Below, one piece after another: positions 33,201 to 41,838 of a stretch of DNA of 64,000 nt (position 1 is its first letter; every line of letters begins with the position of its first letter). This DNA is from Siphonodentalium dalli (taxonomy: Eukaryota; Mollusca; Scaphopoda; Gadilida; Siphonodentaliidae), in NCBI GenBank assembly GCA_032622095.1, contig CP136061.1, positions 35,595,797 through 35,659,796 on the forward strand. Direction: 5' to 3'. The notes under the pieces are model-generated. The model was given only the letters and a program-made list of their open reading frames with translations. It searched no databases and had not been told where the DNA came from. Both the position numbers and the translations under genes were made by a program.

Positions 33201-34883
33201 AATGACGACACACTATTTCAAGGCTTGGAAATGTGTCACTTCTCCCTATTTTTGTCCTAGGGAGAAATACTTTTCTCGCATATACCAGTACGCACATGAC
33301 CAAACAGAATATTCAGTATACATTTCCTGATTTTAATGGTGTGCTTACTCATTATAATGGTTTTATAAATGGGCTCTTGTATCCAATATATATTTATTGG
33401 ATCATCGAAGGTAGTAAGTTGAACTTCAGCTAACATGACTTCTCCCTGATAACAGTACATGTCGCCTTAATATTAAAATATGGAGAAGTTACTTTCAATT
33501 TGAAACCTCTAGGCTGGTCAGTTGCTTACCAAGGGGTCAGTGATTTCTACATGCTATGGTGTGATTTCCTTGTGAAATTAGCCCTCTACACGGTCTTTGC
33601 TCCACCCATAAATTCCATTGTGGTATTGCCATCATGAGGGCATCTTAAGAAGTTTCAAATGGTATTGCTTGTATTTTTATTATACAGTATTCTCCTTTGT
33701 TCAGGTATATCTATAAATGTAAAAATTTTTGTCCTGCAGGGGCTTGGTTTGAAACAGTCTTATTAGAACTAGACCTAATTTTAATTATTTTCAACTTACG
33801 GTCTTGAGACACTCATGGAATAAATTATTTCAAATGGGAGAAATCCAACCAGTGGGCATCAAAGTGTGCGTTGCTCGACCAATCAAAGCTTCCTGTAAAA
33901 CCAATAATTATTAATATTCTGCACTCAGTAATAGTTATTCATACAAGCCCCGCCAAATATTTCTAAAAATAAGTATTAACAAAGGCAAAAATGATGAATG
34001 AAAGTGCTGATTTTGGTGAAATCCAAATTCTCAAAATTGCAATTAAGAATGTATTGCAAAATTAGGCATTGATTCGCTGAAACAAGAGCTGGAGCATATT
34101 ATACGGAATTTATTTATAACCAGAACAGAAGGATGCAGCAATTCATTTCAGACCGAACTGGCTTTGTTATTCACACAAGTAGGAATTGTTGCAGGTCAAT
34201 CAAAACAGTAAACCGTACTCTCGAGTGTTAATGCACCATCACTGACCTTTGACCAACTGCATACATTCCAGTGTTTATGTGCTTTATTTGGAAACATGAA
34301 TATTAAAGAGCTGTCACGAGCGGGGAATTGTCTAAATAAGGAGATGACGCAACAATACAAAGAACAGATAACTTGTTATACTATTTCCTTCTTGTTTATT
34401 ATTCTTTTTGTCTCTACCTCGCAACTGCCTTTTGAAGTTAAGGCTAAATTGTGTATTGCAGTTTGCTCCCATTTTCTTCGACACAACCGACTTGATGGAG
34501 GTTAAAGCGAATTGTCATTGTTATCAACAGATGTGAGCATTCTCAAAATCAATTGTACCAGAGTCTCAAAATCAATTGTACCAGAGTCTCAAAATCAATT
34601 GTACCAGAGTCTCAAAATCAATTGTACCAGAGTCTCAAAATCAATTGTACCAGAGTCTCAAAATCAATTGTACCAGAGTCTTCAGACCCAGTGTTGATTG
34701 TAATCAAATCTTCGTCTAGTTGCAACAAGACTACGAAAATGACTATTTGTTTTTTTATTTATTTTGCAGGATGTTAGCTATAACATGAGGCTGCTGACCA
34801 ACGACTTGTTTCATCTTGAGGACAAAATTGACATTGTGTCATCATGTAATATTCTACCAAAAATCACTTTTCCAAACAAGTGA
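18156..34883 (+). CDS. BLOC1S3: BLOC-1 subunit 3, complete five-exon gene
   Basis: BLOC1S3 is a small helical subunit of BLOC-1, the cytosolic complex that sorts cargo to lysosome-related organelles. Exons are 18156-18236, 23751-23913, 26251-26353, 29330-29429 and 34770-34883, joining in phases 0, 1, 2 and 0 with GT/AG throughout and giving 186 residues (human about 200). Two acidic motifs, IIAGEASETDDEE (residues 8-20) and FKGEASESDEE (37-47), correspond to the duplicated GEATETDSE and GEAAETDSE motifs of the human protein. The C-terminus, MRLLTNDLFHLEDKIDIV then CNILP, matches the conserved end with LDIV..C..LPDI. Residues 117-175 are predicted helical. The last intron contains a tandem array made from the exon-4 end and its donor. 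AATAAA at 34952 may end the transcript. Confidence 0.9.
18318..18452. repeat. Short tandem repeat, unit about 16 bp
   Basis: AAGGTCCCAGTTAGCC is repeated about seven times with small changes, in BLOC1S3 intron 1 just after exon 1. Confidence 0.85.
18468..18851 (+). pseudogene. C-terminal fragment of a LINE reverse-transcriptase ORF
   Basis: An open frame of 127 codons ends in TGA. It reads LHTRLRLNCSHLSGDLT, then SPFCLCGEFETTYHYLFECT and YQEPRRELYDSL. The pattern R.....L.......SP.C.CG..E...H....C..Y...R is the C-terminal zinc-finger-like end of ORF2 proteins of Jockey/I/CR1-type non-LTR retrotransposons. The polymerase domain is absent because the insertion is 5' truncated. It lies in BLOC1S3 intron 1, sense to the gene. 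Confidence 0.7.
18468..19495 (+). mobile_element. 5'-truncated non-LTR retrotransposon with 3' UTR
   Basis: The ORF2 end is followed by about 640 bp of UTR that includes a stem ('accccctccctca' region at 19310 and 'gaggaagggg' at 19327) and ends near an AATAAAAATATG signal at 19470, followed by a short AATC-type tail. 5' truncation is usual for LINEs. Confidence 0.6.
19500..21725. other. BLOC1S3 intron 1, no gene recognised
   Basis: Open frames here are short and lack recognisable motifs. The stretch 20190-20390 ('gtgcgcacgttaaagatccc', 'gtcctgtaaaagccagcc') looks like a dispersed repeat of the kind seen in many invertebrate genomes. This is recollection and not a search result. Confidence 0.4.
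20138..20168. repeat. ATCT microsatellite
   Basis: Five ATCT units follow an A-rich stretch. With the AT-rich sequence before it, this could be the tail of a second retrotransposon, but no ORF supports that. Confidence 0.7.
21726..21850 (+). repeat. Possible tRNA-derived SINE head
   Basis: TAGCCGAGAGG fits the A-box consensus of RNA polymerase III, and GGATTTGAAACC about 50 bases later is a worn B-box. No tRNA fold with a credible anticodon can be drawn, so this is a SINE candidate. Confidence 0.4.
22422..22836. mobile_element. Possible short DNA element with inverted ends
   Basis: ACTCTTGAGTGCCTAA at 22429-22444 is inverted as TTAGGCACTCAAGAGT at 22810-22825. The interior has repeated 'cctgtactattattc' segments. 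Single copy in the window. Confidence 0.45.
23751..23913 (+). CDS. BLOC1S3: BLOC1S3 exon 2
   Basis: The acceptor ATATTTTCAG is followed by 54 codons and one base, ending at the donor GTTAGC. It contains the second acidic motif GEASESDEE and is otherwise a low-complexity polar linker. Confidence 0.85.
24003..24243 (+). mobile_element. T3-family TTAA element
   Basis: Starts CTCTTTCATGACTGGAGC after TTAA and ends GCTCCAGTCATGAAAGGG. Two hairpin modules (CGAGTCTCCCATATATAAG, and CGAGGCTCCCAGTGGGAGACTCG in outline) lie within. It lies 90 bp past BLOC1S3 exon 2. Confidence 0.75.
24422..24793 (+). mobile_element. T1-family TTAA element, copy 2
   Basis: Perfect TTAA on both sides. Both palindromic modules are intact. 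The 3' segment reads CCCAAGATAATTTAGG, a subtype shared with the copies at 35868 and 44250. It lies in BLOC1S3 intron 2. Confidence 0.88.
25091..25170. mobile_element. P-family fragment
   Basis: CAAGCCTTGAAATAGGGTG through GCTAGCCCGCTATGAC. Only the left terminus and half a hairpin remain; the break after CCGCTATGAC is identical to that of the 43.9-kb copy. Confidence 0.75.
25472..25885. mobile_element. P-family foldback element, full-length form
   Basis: Left terminus GAGTCTTGAAATAGTGTG, first hairpin, linker with TTTAGTTGCTTTTCCC, shortened second hairpin, right terminus CACACTATTTCAAGG. BLOC1S3 intron 2. Confidence 0.78.
25978..26048. mobile_element. P-family right-end fragment
   Basis: ATCACTAATTTCACCCTCTG through CACTATTTCAAGGCTTA. 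A half hairpin with its terminus. Confidence 0.7.
26251..26353 (+). CDS. BLOC1S3: BLOC1S3 exon 3
   Basis: The acceptor AATTTCTAG is followed by two bases that complete valine. The exon encodes MEPGDDSVISENSS and TKPVYNS and ends at a perfect GTAAGT donor in phase 2. Confidence 0.83.
26629..27027. mobile_element. Non-autonomous element with TACCGCTAT ends, copy 1
   Basis: Left ACCGCTATCCTGAAAGTAAT and right TACTTTAAGTATATAGCTGT are inverted. The body shares 'gtggtgatacc', 'tatcgagacg' and 'gtggagtta' with 61807-62153. It lies in BLOC1S3 intron 3. Confidence 0.6.
27400..28045. repeat. Dispersed repeat R, copy A, split by a T2 element
   Basis: 'aaatttgagattgttttgtttgtg', 'tgtagaccatgag', 'attaaaacgaacag' and, past the T2 insertion, 'ttatgacttcaatgtgtc', 'gatcaggtatttatcaacc' and 'atgtggctttaag' recur at 35.8-37.3 kb and 49.4-49.9 kb. 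A small TCTAGAG-rich cluster at 27497-27532 is specific to this copy. Confidence 0.65.
27628..27846 (+). mobile_element. T2-family TTAA element
   Basis: Perfect TTAA flanks. Ends CCCTTTGAGTGCCAGG and CCTGGCACTCAAAGGG. It holds one palindromic module of the T1 kind and GGGCCGATGAGATCGGCCCC. It interrupts repeat R copy A in a 'catgttaa' context that is uninterrupted in copy C (about 49615). Confidence 0.85.
28587..28752. mobile_element. Near-perfect hairpin element
   Basis: Arms of about 80 bp with almost no mismatches (TATAAGGATTAACTGTCATG inverted as CATGACAGTTAATCCTTATA) meet at CCCGAAGGG. The high arm identity suggests a recent origin. BLOC1S3 intron 3. Confidence 0.85.
29120..29230. repeat. 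Dispersed repeat next to BLOC1S3 exon 4
   Basis: 'acattttaatattctttctgtttgtggc' type sequence here recurs at 51300-51400, including the 'cagcatacccaccgcc' part. This shows that the open frame preceding exon 4 is repeat sequence, not coding. Confidence 0.6.
29330..29429 (+). CDS. BLOC1S3: BLOC1S3 exon 4, whose 3' end seeds a minisatellite
   Basis: This exon has one base completing serine, then 33 codons, reading HIVDTTSQAYLGPAKDMHN and ending TQSVIQ. The acceptor GTTATTTAG is the only upstream AG that keeps the phase: the stronger-looking CTTTCCAG at 29307 would give TCA TGA. The donor is CAG|GTTTGT. The last 18 or so exonic bases and the first 38 intronic bases form the unit of the tandem array that follows. 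Confidence 0.82.
29406..31430. repeat. Minisatellite, 57-bp unit, about 35 copies, containing the exon-4 5' splice site
   Basis: The unit reads CCCAGTCTGTGATACAG then GTTTGTACTTTATATG, a C/T-variable middle (TCATATCCTGTGG or TTACATCATGTGG) and TTTTATGTGAA. The first unit straddles the exon 4/intron 4 junction of BLOC1S3, so about 18 bases of coding sequence and the donor are repeated in every unit. Units differ at a few positions; one has a 9-bp insertion (near 30108) and one is shortened (near 30705). Because 57 is divisible by three, several frames stay open for hundreds of codons on both strands; these are not genes. Confidence 0.95.
31430..31576. mobile_element. Hairpin element abutting the 57-bp array
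   Basis: Inverted arms (CTACACTTTTTGGTTGGA / TCCAACCAAAAAGTGAAG) meet at CCACGAGCCACGAGTGG. It begins within a few bases of the last array unit. Confidence 0.75.
32010..32722. repeat. Minisatellite, 38- and 40-bp units, 18 copies
   Basis: The core AAAACTATCATGGTTTGAGT then GCATGTACTGTATCT is followed by either GTC (38 bp) or CACTG (40 bp). Ten 38-bp spacings come first, then the two forms mix. BLOC1S3 intron 4. Confidence 0.95.
32723..33522. mobile_element. Compound palindromic element with P elements inside
   Basis: The outer ends GACCAGCCTAGAGG and CCTCTAGGCTGGTC are inverted. Inside, arms 32897-33127 and 33229-33456 are essentially identical inverted copies, about 228 bp each. A P element (33126-33228) sits exactly at the symmetry centre, and another P copy (32774-32893) lies near the left end. 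A relative without the palindrome is at 57713-58240. Confidence 0.8.
33126..33228. mobile_element. P-family element at the centre of a palindrome
   Basis: CCAAGCCTTGAAATAGTGTG through CACTATTTCAAGGCTTGG, with a shortened single hairpin. Its flanks (GTGACACATTT / AAATGTGTCAC) are themselves inverted. Confidence 0.8.
34541..34681. repeat. Minisatellite, 23-bp unit, six copies
   Basis: TCTCAAAATCAATTGTACC plus AGAG repeats six times almost without change, about 90 bp before the acceptor of BLOC1S3 exon 5. Confidence 0.93.
34770..34883 (+). CDS. BLOC1S3: BLOC1S3 exon 5 (terminal)
   Basis: The acceptor TATTTTGCAG opens a 37-codon reading frame ending in TGA. It holds the most conserved part of the family, NDLFHLEDKIDIV and CNILPKI. 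The phase matches exon 4 exactly. Confidence 0.9.
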   Translation, partial: DVSYNMRLLTNDLFHLEDKIDIVSSCNILPKITFPNK

Positions 34884-34951
34884 TCCACTGTATTCCTTTC
34901 AATAATCAGACCGACAAATTGATTCTATGCCTCCATAGCCAGGTAAACTGA

Positions 34952-34957
34952 AATAAA
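34952..34957 (+). terminator. Candidate polyadenylation signal of BLOC1S3
   Basis: AATAAA lies 69 bases after the BLOC1S3 stop codon and is the first such hexamer after it. The assignment rests on position only. Confidence 0.4.
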
Positions 34958-35003
34958 TTTTTGCGAAGGTCTTATATATTATGTTAATATGTAGAGACTG
35001 GGA

Positions 35004-35090
35004 TATATGCAGGGTTCGCGCTGCCGCTTGCCAATGGCAAAAATTTTGGTAAGAGAAAATTTTCGTCCAGCGCCAACCCTGGGTATATGT
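35004..35090. repeat. Short copy of the GCGTTCGCGCTGCC repeat
   Basis: CAGGGTTCGCGCTGCCGCTT and GTCCAGCGCCAACCCTG form inverted ends around TGCCAATGGCAAAAA. See 8640-9218 for the longer copy. Confidence 0.55.
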
Positions 35091-35127
35091 ATACAAACAG
35101 ATATCATCCTGTTCAAGTCTGCAAATA

Positions 35128-35472
35128 ATCTGTCTGTCATTTGCAAAATGAGGTCCCCAGTGGGTGAGTTTAGTGACAATTTCCCTCACAGCGGGCTAGC
35201 ATCACTAAATTCTCCCTCTGGGGACCTCATTCTTCTTAGGCCTCAACTGCTATGGGAGACCTTGGATCAGATTGAAGTGATGTTCACCAGTTATTCACCT
35301 TGATTGTGCATTTTATCTTCTGCAAATGAGGGGGTATAAAAACTGAAGAGAAGGGAAAAAATTAATTAACACAATCTTAATTTGAGACTATAGATATTTT
35401 CCAGAAGATGAGACCTAATCAGAATGAGGTCCCCAGAGGGTGAATTTGGTGATGCTAGCCCACAGTGCAGGA
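35128..35472. mobile_element. P-family element, right end lost
   Basis: TCTGTCATTTGCAAAATGAG, first hairpin, complete linker (TTTATCTTCTGCAAATGAGG, AACTGAAGAGAAGGGAAA), then the start of the second hairpin, ending at GTGCAGGATTGCAG. Confidence 0.75.
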
Positions 35473-35867
35473 TTGCAGATTAACAACAGGCATGCACAAA
35501 AATACTATTGTTTTACCACTGTGGGGGTAAAAATGCCATGAGGTGGCAGTGTCGGGCACAGATTCATAGAATTTATTTGTTGTTTTTTTTTGTGTATCAT
35601 TGCAGAGTATTCAGATCATTCAAAAAAATCATATTTAATTAACCTGCTTCAGAAATGTCATATCTGGTTTCGGATATTAAATGTATATGGCTCTTTCAAA
35701 CTCAAAAACTATGTATAATTTTATAAGAGGTACATGTATCTCAAAACATACATACATGGGAAGATTTCCGAAAAATCTGGCAATATAGCGCTGAAAATAT
35801 GTAATTTGTTTCTTATAATTATCCATAAATTTGAGATCGTTTTGTTTGTGTTGTTCAAATTTGTTAA

Positions 35868-36264
35868 CCCTTTACCCAACAGAAGGGCCCTGTGCCAATG
35901 CATTCTCTTATATATGCGAGTCGACCATAGGTCGCCTCGCATATATAAGAGAATGCATTGGGTTAACACATTAAAAATTATAAAATTGTTAAAGAATGTA
36001 AGAAAAAATGGTAAAAAGTGTTAAAAAAAGATTTTTTTTAGGCCAATGCATTCTCTTATATATGCGAGGCGACCTATGGTCGACTCGCATATATAAGAGA
36101 ATGCATTGGCACAGGGTATGGTATAACTGTAACCACCACAATGTGGTCAATGAGCCGGTTCCAATGATATCCATATTTGTATGGTTTTATTGAGACAGAC
36201 CCAAGATAATTTAGGCTGTTGCAGCTTTATTTGGCCGTTTTTGGCCGGTTTGTTGGGTAAAGGG
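35868..36264 (+). mobile_element. T1-family TTAA element, copy 3
   Basis: Perfect TTAA flanks and two intact palindromic modules; the CCCAAGATAATTTAGG subtype. It splits repeat R copy B where copy C reads straight through. Confidence 0.9.
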
Positions 36265-36967
36265 TTAATCCGCGGTCACTTAAAAATTGTACATGTAGAC
36301 CATGGAAAGAATATCTGCAGCTGTCTCACTCTGAAACATTTAATGGTGCTGCATAATTTTGACGATTAAAACAAAGAAAAAGCTGTTTTTAAACTGTTTC
36401 ATGTCAAGATAACACTATAATTATATTGCAATATTTGATAGGGACCCGATCATCATGTTTGAAGTTGTATTTTTTTTTATCATATGACTCAATCATTATT
36501 TACTTTGGAAAGTATGTCAGAAATCAATTTCATATGAACTACTAGTTCATATCACCTTCCGATAATTTGATTGGTTTGTTGACAAAAAGTGTGTTCTGAT
36601 TGGCTGAATGGCAGCCGGGGCCGAGCCGTGTCTCTAACTAAATGCAGGTCAAATTCGTGCGCGTCAATCATCGCGATGCCGAAATTCGCAATTATAATCT
36701 TGAAATATATAGTTTTGGACATTGTTATACGATAAATAGAATATGTAATTCGTATTTATCTAATAAACATACAATATAATGTCACAAACTGAGAACAGAA
36801 TAGCGCACTATATCTTCACGTGCATATTATTTCTGCTAGTTCACCAGGTGTAATTGGGTTTCCGGTGCAATGAAGTGATGTCACATTAACCTTTTGCTGC
36901 CGATGTCATATAGCTATTTAGTGATTTGTGTGCGTTTTGGACATCATAATTAATTTATAGGTGTCAT

Positions 36968-37131
36968 ATGATAAATAGAATATGTAATTCGTGTTTCTCT
37001 CATGTGATATTTATGAAACTCGTCACGAATTTTCAGTTTTCTCTCGCCGGAGGCTCGAGAAAACTGAAAATTCTTAGACTCGTTTCATAAATATCATATG
37101 AGAGAAACACTCATTTCATATCCTCTATTTA
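36968..37131. mobile_element. Hairpin element
   Basis: Arms such as GTTTCTCTCATGTGATATTT / AAATATCATATGAGAGAAAC meet at CTCGCCGGAGGCTCGAG. It lies in repeat R copy B. Confidence 0.75.
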
Positions 37132-37317
37132 TGACTTCAATATGTCTTTCTTGGACGTATAATTCTTATAGAAATTTAGTTCAGGTATTTTAATATCAAC
37201 CTATTTTTATACCAAGAAAATTTCAAGAGCTAATATTATAAGGTGAATTTTGGAGTACAATCCTCCATATGGCTTTAAGAACATTACATAGATTGAAATC
37301 TATGGGTCCAATTTACC

Positions 37318-37432
37318 ATTCCATGACTGGAGATTCCTGAATTTTGGGAAAACCCTGTGCCAATGCATTGTCTGTGAGGCTCCATATATAAGTATAATGC
37401 ATTGACCTACTGTTGCTTCAGCCATGAAATCT
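37318..37432. mobile_element. T3-family fragment
   Basis: CCATGACTGGAGATTCCTGA followed by CCCTGTGCCAATGCATTGTC and half of a module. Right end missing. Confidence 0.55.
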
Positions 37433-37959
37433 CCAAGATTCATAAAATCATTTGAGAATTCTTAGCATATATGTATTTCATTGGTTCCTAGAAGAATGCT
37501 ATTACATCTTACAATCAATATCATTCTGGAACAGTTACATTAATTATCTCGCTTTCATACTCAATTTATAAATGTGCAATTCTGTTGATTGTTATTGTTA
37601 TGAAATATTTATCAAATTAAAATGTCTTATGCTTACGCTGTATTTTTATACTTTGCATGTCCACTTTTTCATGGAAAATGGAATATTCCCCTATATACCT
37701 TTAGAATTTGAATGGGATAATTCAAAGGGATAAGGGACAAAAATAGCTTGACACTGATGAGTATGCCACGGACAAACCAGCCCCTGCTTATCAACCTCTA
37801 CACCCCTGGTCAAGTGGTGAAGAGATGCTTGTTTATCACAACATACTGGGCGAATGGCACACAACAATGACCAGATCATGTCCACATGAACCCTGGCAAC
37901 ATTGTTGAGAAGAATCCTGATCTGGAAGGACTTCTTGTAGACATTAGTTTCGTGCAGAG

Positions 37960-38260
37960 ATTAAACTCTCGAACAAGATGCGTGTTACAGAGTCCAAAGG
38001 ATTTCGCTATCATTCATATTACTGCCGCGATAAATAGCTTCTGCAGGTAATGCCTGCAGTATATTACCTGCAGTATGATGTCACAGCGCACACATAGTTT
38101 TATGATTGACATATTTCCTGTCAGTTTCGTTTTCGCAAATAACAAAACCGGGTGTTAATTGTTGAAATTCTTGGAAATACTAAATTGACCCTTCCGTAGA
38201 TCTCGTCATTATCCAATCAGTTAGCGGCATCTATTCACTGAGAGTCTGTGTAATTTCCGT
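37960..38260. repeat. Dispersed repeat, copy 2 (see 16285)
   Basis: 'ggatttcgctatcattcat', 'cctgcagtatgatgtcaca', 'catagttttatgattgaca' and 'cctgtcagtttcgttttcg' follow the same order as at 16.3 kb. It contains a small duplicated 'taatgcctgcagtatattacctgcag' patch. Confidence 0.65.
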
Positions 38261-38282
38261 TATGACATCGGTGTTTGTTTAA

Positions 38283-38652
38283 CCCTTTACCCAACAAACC
38301 GGCCAAATAAAGCTTCAACAGCCTAAAATATCTTCGGTCTGTCTCAATAGAACCATACAGATATGGATATCATTGGAACCGGCTCCTTGACCACATTGTG
38401 ATAGTTAGTTATGCCCTGTGCCAATGCATTCTCTTATATATGCGAGTCGACCATAGGTCGCCTCGCATATATAAGAGAATGCATTGGCCTAAAAAAATCT
38501 TTTTTTACCATTTTTTCTTACATTCTTTAACAATTTTTATAATTTTTAATGTGTTAAGCCAATGCATTCTCTTATATATGCGAGGCGACCTATGGTCGAC
38601 TCGCATATATAAGAGAATGCATTGGCACAGGGCCGTTCTGTTGGGTAAAGGG
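38283..38652 (-). mobile_element. T1-family TTAA element, copy 4, reversed
   Basis: Begins CCCTTTACCCAACAAACCGG and ends CCGTTCTGTTGGGTAAAGGG with TTAA on both sides. Both modules are intact. Only 205 bp separate it from the T5 element that follows. Confidence 0.88.
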
Positions 38653-38861
38653 TTAATAGCGTAGCAACAGTAATATCAGTGGATCTTTGTTCAAATTAAA
38701 CAGCATTTTTTGTAATTAGCAAGATTATTAAATTTCATACAAAGGATCCATGCATCTCCTTCTCATTAATAAAAGCAAACCACATGTGAACAACTACCAC
38801 TCCATGTTTCTGGGGGATCCTTAGATGACAAGCTTGAATGCTGAGATTTACTTCAGTTTAA

Positions 38862-40136
38862 CTCTTTCGCTGCCACCCGCCACCAGACTTACCCCCCAGT
38901 GCCACGCATCCTGTACATATATCCATGTATTTCAGGTATATATGGGTAATACATATCTCAAGCAGTTTCTAATATAATTAGTTGAAACTTCACATGTATA
39001 TAGACATTGGTATACCCTGTCGAATGCCACCGTGGACACACCCACCAAGGTCACGTGACATTGGTGGCCATCTTGGATTAGTGGCTATTTGCCTGTATAT
39101 GTACATTTTGTGTGGGTATGAATGGGTGTGTTGTTTGTTTTCTAATTTTCAACCCAATTATACGATGTCCAACAGTAAGGTACACGGGAGCTACCTATAT
39201 GAACCCACTTTGGACATAAAATAGATCACGTGACCTTGGCGTCCATTTTGGATTTATGCAAGTTGCCACCTATTTGTAGCAAAATGGGATACAATGGCGC
39301 ACTTTGTTGAGTTCGTGCTTTTGTTGCTTGAATATTCCCTGATAGGTACAATTCCAAATATAGATATATATATAACCATACCCATATGTATATATACCTG
39401 TAGGGGGACATATGACCCTGCTCCGCCCCTTATAAGTCACGTGATCTTGGCGGCCATCTTGAATTTCAGGAAAATTGGGTTTTACGATGATTTATGTGAA
39501 TTATATGGGTCACGCGGGCGTACGCATGGTCAACTCACCAGCATAATTGATTTACTTGCCTGTTACACCACTGGAAAACGATACAATAGACAAGGGTTGT
39601 TCAAAACCAGTAAAGGTGTATTATAAATAATAGGTATAAGTATCTTATGCGACCCTCGATCATCAGAGTATAGAGGTTAGTTACCCACCCGCCACCCTAT
39701 CCCGCCACCCATAGTATCTTATGCGCCGCAGGCGCCCCTATAGAGGCTACTGCCCACATAAATAATAGGTATAAGTATCTTATGCGCCACAGGCGCCCCT
39801 CGATCATTAGAGTATAGAGGTAATAACAATAACTTCTTCAGTCCTGAGTCTTTTGCAAGCAGCCATTTTCGATTGATAACCACGTGCTAACAACAACGCA
39901 ATATTCCGGCTCCGACTGTACTCCCATAACGTCAGAAATAGCATGTCCTTGAGGACATTGTCGCTTTAAATTGTTCGCGCGCAACAGTACTACAGATAAA
40001 TACATTGTACACTGTCAAACATGCCGGAAAGAATAGAGTTATATCCCATACATTAGACAACATACCAAATTCGCAAAAATGCGCGATTGGCAGCGTCTCC
40101 GAAGTTCGCATTTATGCGCGTTTGGCAGCGAAAGAG
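38862..40136. mobile_element. T5 element, 1.27 kb, TTAA-flanked
   Basis: TTAA then CTCTTTCGCTGCCA at the left; TTTGGCAGCGAAAGAG then TTAA at the right. Three spaced repeats carry CACGTGA...TTGG.G.CCAT.TTGGATT (39047, 39227, 39438), and there are repeated 'agtatcttatgcg' segments (39650-39830). No transposase frame. Confidence 0.7.
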
Positions 40137-40359
40137 TTAAAGTTGTTCCAAACTGTTCTGGTTTTTATTCATAAAATAATGTATTATAGTATTTTAACGA
40201 ATACATTCATATGCCGATCCACAAATCGATAATGCATGACGTAATTTTAGAATGTCTAAAAGTTTTATAAAAAATAATAAATCAAAACAGACTCTGTGTG
40301 TATCATCACAAATTTGTTGTTGAGTCGTGGGTACAGAACAGTAAATTGAGCCAGTTTAA

Positions 40360-40708
40360 CCCTTTACCCACCAAACCGGCCAAAAAAAGCTTCAACAGCC
40401 TAAAATATCTTCGGTCTGTCTCAATAGAACCATACAAATATGGATATCATTGGAACCGGCTCCTTGACCACATTGTGATAGTTACAGTTATGCCCTGTGC
40501 CAATGCATTCTCTTATATATGCGAGTCGACCATAGGTCGCCTCGCATATATAAGAGAATGCATTGGCCTAAAAAAAATCTTTTTTTAACACTTTTTTCCA
40601 TTTTTTCTTACATTCTTTAACAATTTTATAATTTTTAATGTGTTAAGCCAATGCATTCTCATATATAAGAGAATGCATTGGCACAGGGCCCTTCTGTTGG
40701 GTAAAGGT
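40360..40708 (-). mobile_element. T1-family TTAA element, copy 5, reversed
   Basis: Begins CCCTTTACCCACCAAACCGG and ends CCCTTCTGTTGGGTAAAGG(T). The second module has lost its loop and inner arms (ATTCTCATATATAAGAGAAT). Confidence 0.85.
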
Positions 40709-41018
40709 TTAAGGTGGATTCGAAATGTGATTATGTGACCCAACCAGACTTGTTGCTAATTTGTGTTGACAAACACGATCAAGGTGGTGATAATAAATGT
40801 CCTTAAGTTTAAATCGTCATTTTAATTCCAAAATGCCATAATGAACATAAATGAACGTAAATGTATGTTACAATTAGGGAAATGCCATGTGAAGACTTGA
40901 CGTCGTGCGTATCGCCGAATGGGGGGGGGTGGGTGGATTGATCCAGATTTGTGGCCAAACCAACGATCGTGAACACGACGTTGAAATTGAGATAAACACC
41001 AAGACCACTCGTTATTAA

Positions 41019-41328
41019 CCCTTTACCCAACAGAACGGCCCTGTGCCAATGCATTCTCTTATATATGCGAGTCGACCATAGGTCGCCTCGCATATATAAG
41101 AGAATGCATTGGCTTAACACATTAAAAATTATAAATTACTTTGGTAAAAAGTGTTAAATATTTTTTTTTTTAGGCCAATGCATTCTCTTATATATAACTA
41201 TCACATGTGGTCAAGGAGCCGGTTCCAATGATATCCATATTTGTATGGTTCTATTGAGACAGACCGAAGATATTTTAGGCTGTTGAAGCTTTATTTGGCC
41301 GGTTTTGGCCGGTTTGTTGGGAAAAGGG
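41019..41328 (+). mobile_element. T1-family TTAA element, copy 6, deleted
   Basis: TTAA flanks and both termini are present (right end GTTGGGAAAAGGG). The second module is cut off after CTCTTATATA and joined to ACTATCACATG. Confidence 0.85.
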
Positions 41329-41334
41329 TTAAGG

Positions 41335-41838
41335 AAATTGACTGGCAAATCCGACAGCTCCTATGCGCAGCTTCACTCATATTTACCATTTGTTTGTCTT
41401 ACCGCAGCTAGCTCTATGAAATCAGCTGTAGGTGAATTCTATTCTCCTTGCTAGATATTATTGGTAAATTCTAGACTCATCATAGATGCTTTTTAGTTTA
41501 ACTAGAACACTGAAATTGGCATTATAACAAGAAATTGATTAAGCTATTTTTAGCTATGTAGCAAGAAACTGGGGAATCGTGGTCATTGTATAGGAATTCT
41601 GACAATCAGATGATTTACTGTTAAATGTTATGATTGGCTGACACCGACATAATGGCATTCCCCGCTATTTTGTTCAGACTCCAGCAACGATTAATCACAT
41701 CAAGGGAAGCTGGTGGACTTGCAACTGATGTTTGGAACAAAATAAAACATTCATGTTCAAAACATTTAATAAGAAAATAAGTCAACAACTCCTGATATTT
41801 ATAAGCAACACACTCCTAGAATCGTATGACAATGTTAA
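41335..41838. other. Gene-empty stretch
   Basis: No gene recognised. 41440-41510 is part of the dispersed repeat of 16285-16545. The rest appears unique. Confidence 0.45.

Larger units (their letters stand above)
35800..37290. repeat. Dispersed repeat R, copy B, split by a T1 element and a hairpin
   Basis: 'aaatttgagatcgttttgtttgtg' precedes, and 'cgcggtcacttaaaaattgtacatgtagacc' follows, the T1 insertion. The right part ('ttatgacttcaatatgtc', 'gttcaggtatttt', 'ccatatggctttaag') resumes after the hairpin at 36968-37131. Confidence 0.65.

Noticed and set aside
32920-33433. Identical 66-residue frames on both strands
   Set aside because: They result from the perfect palindrome of a transposable element, not from a conserved gene.
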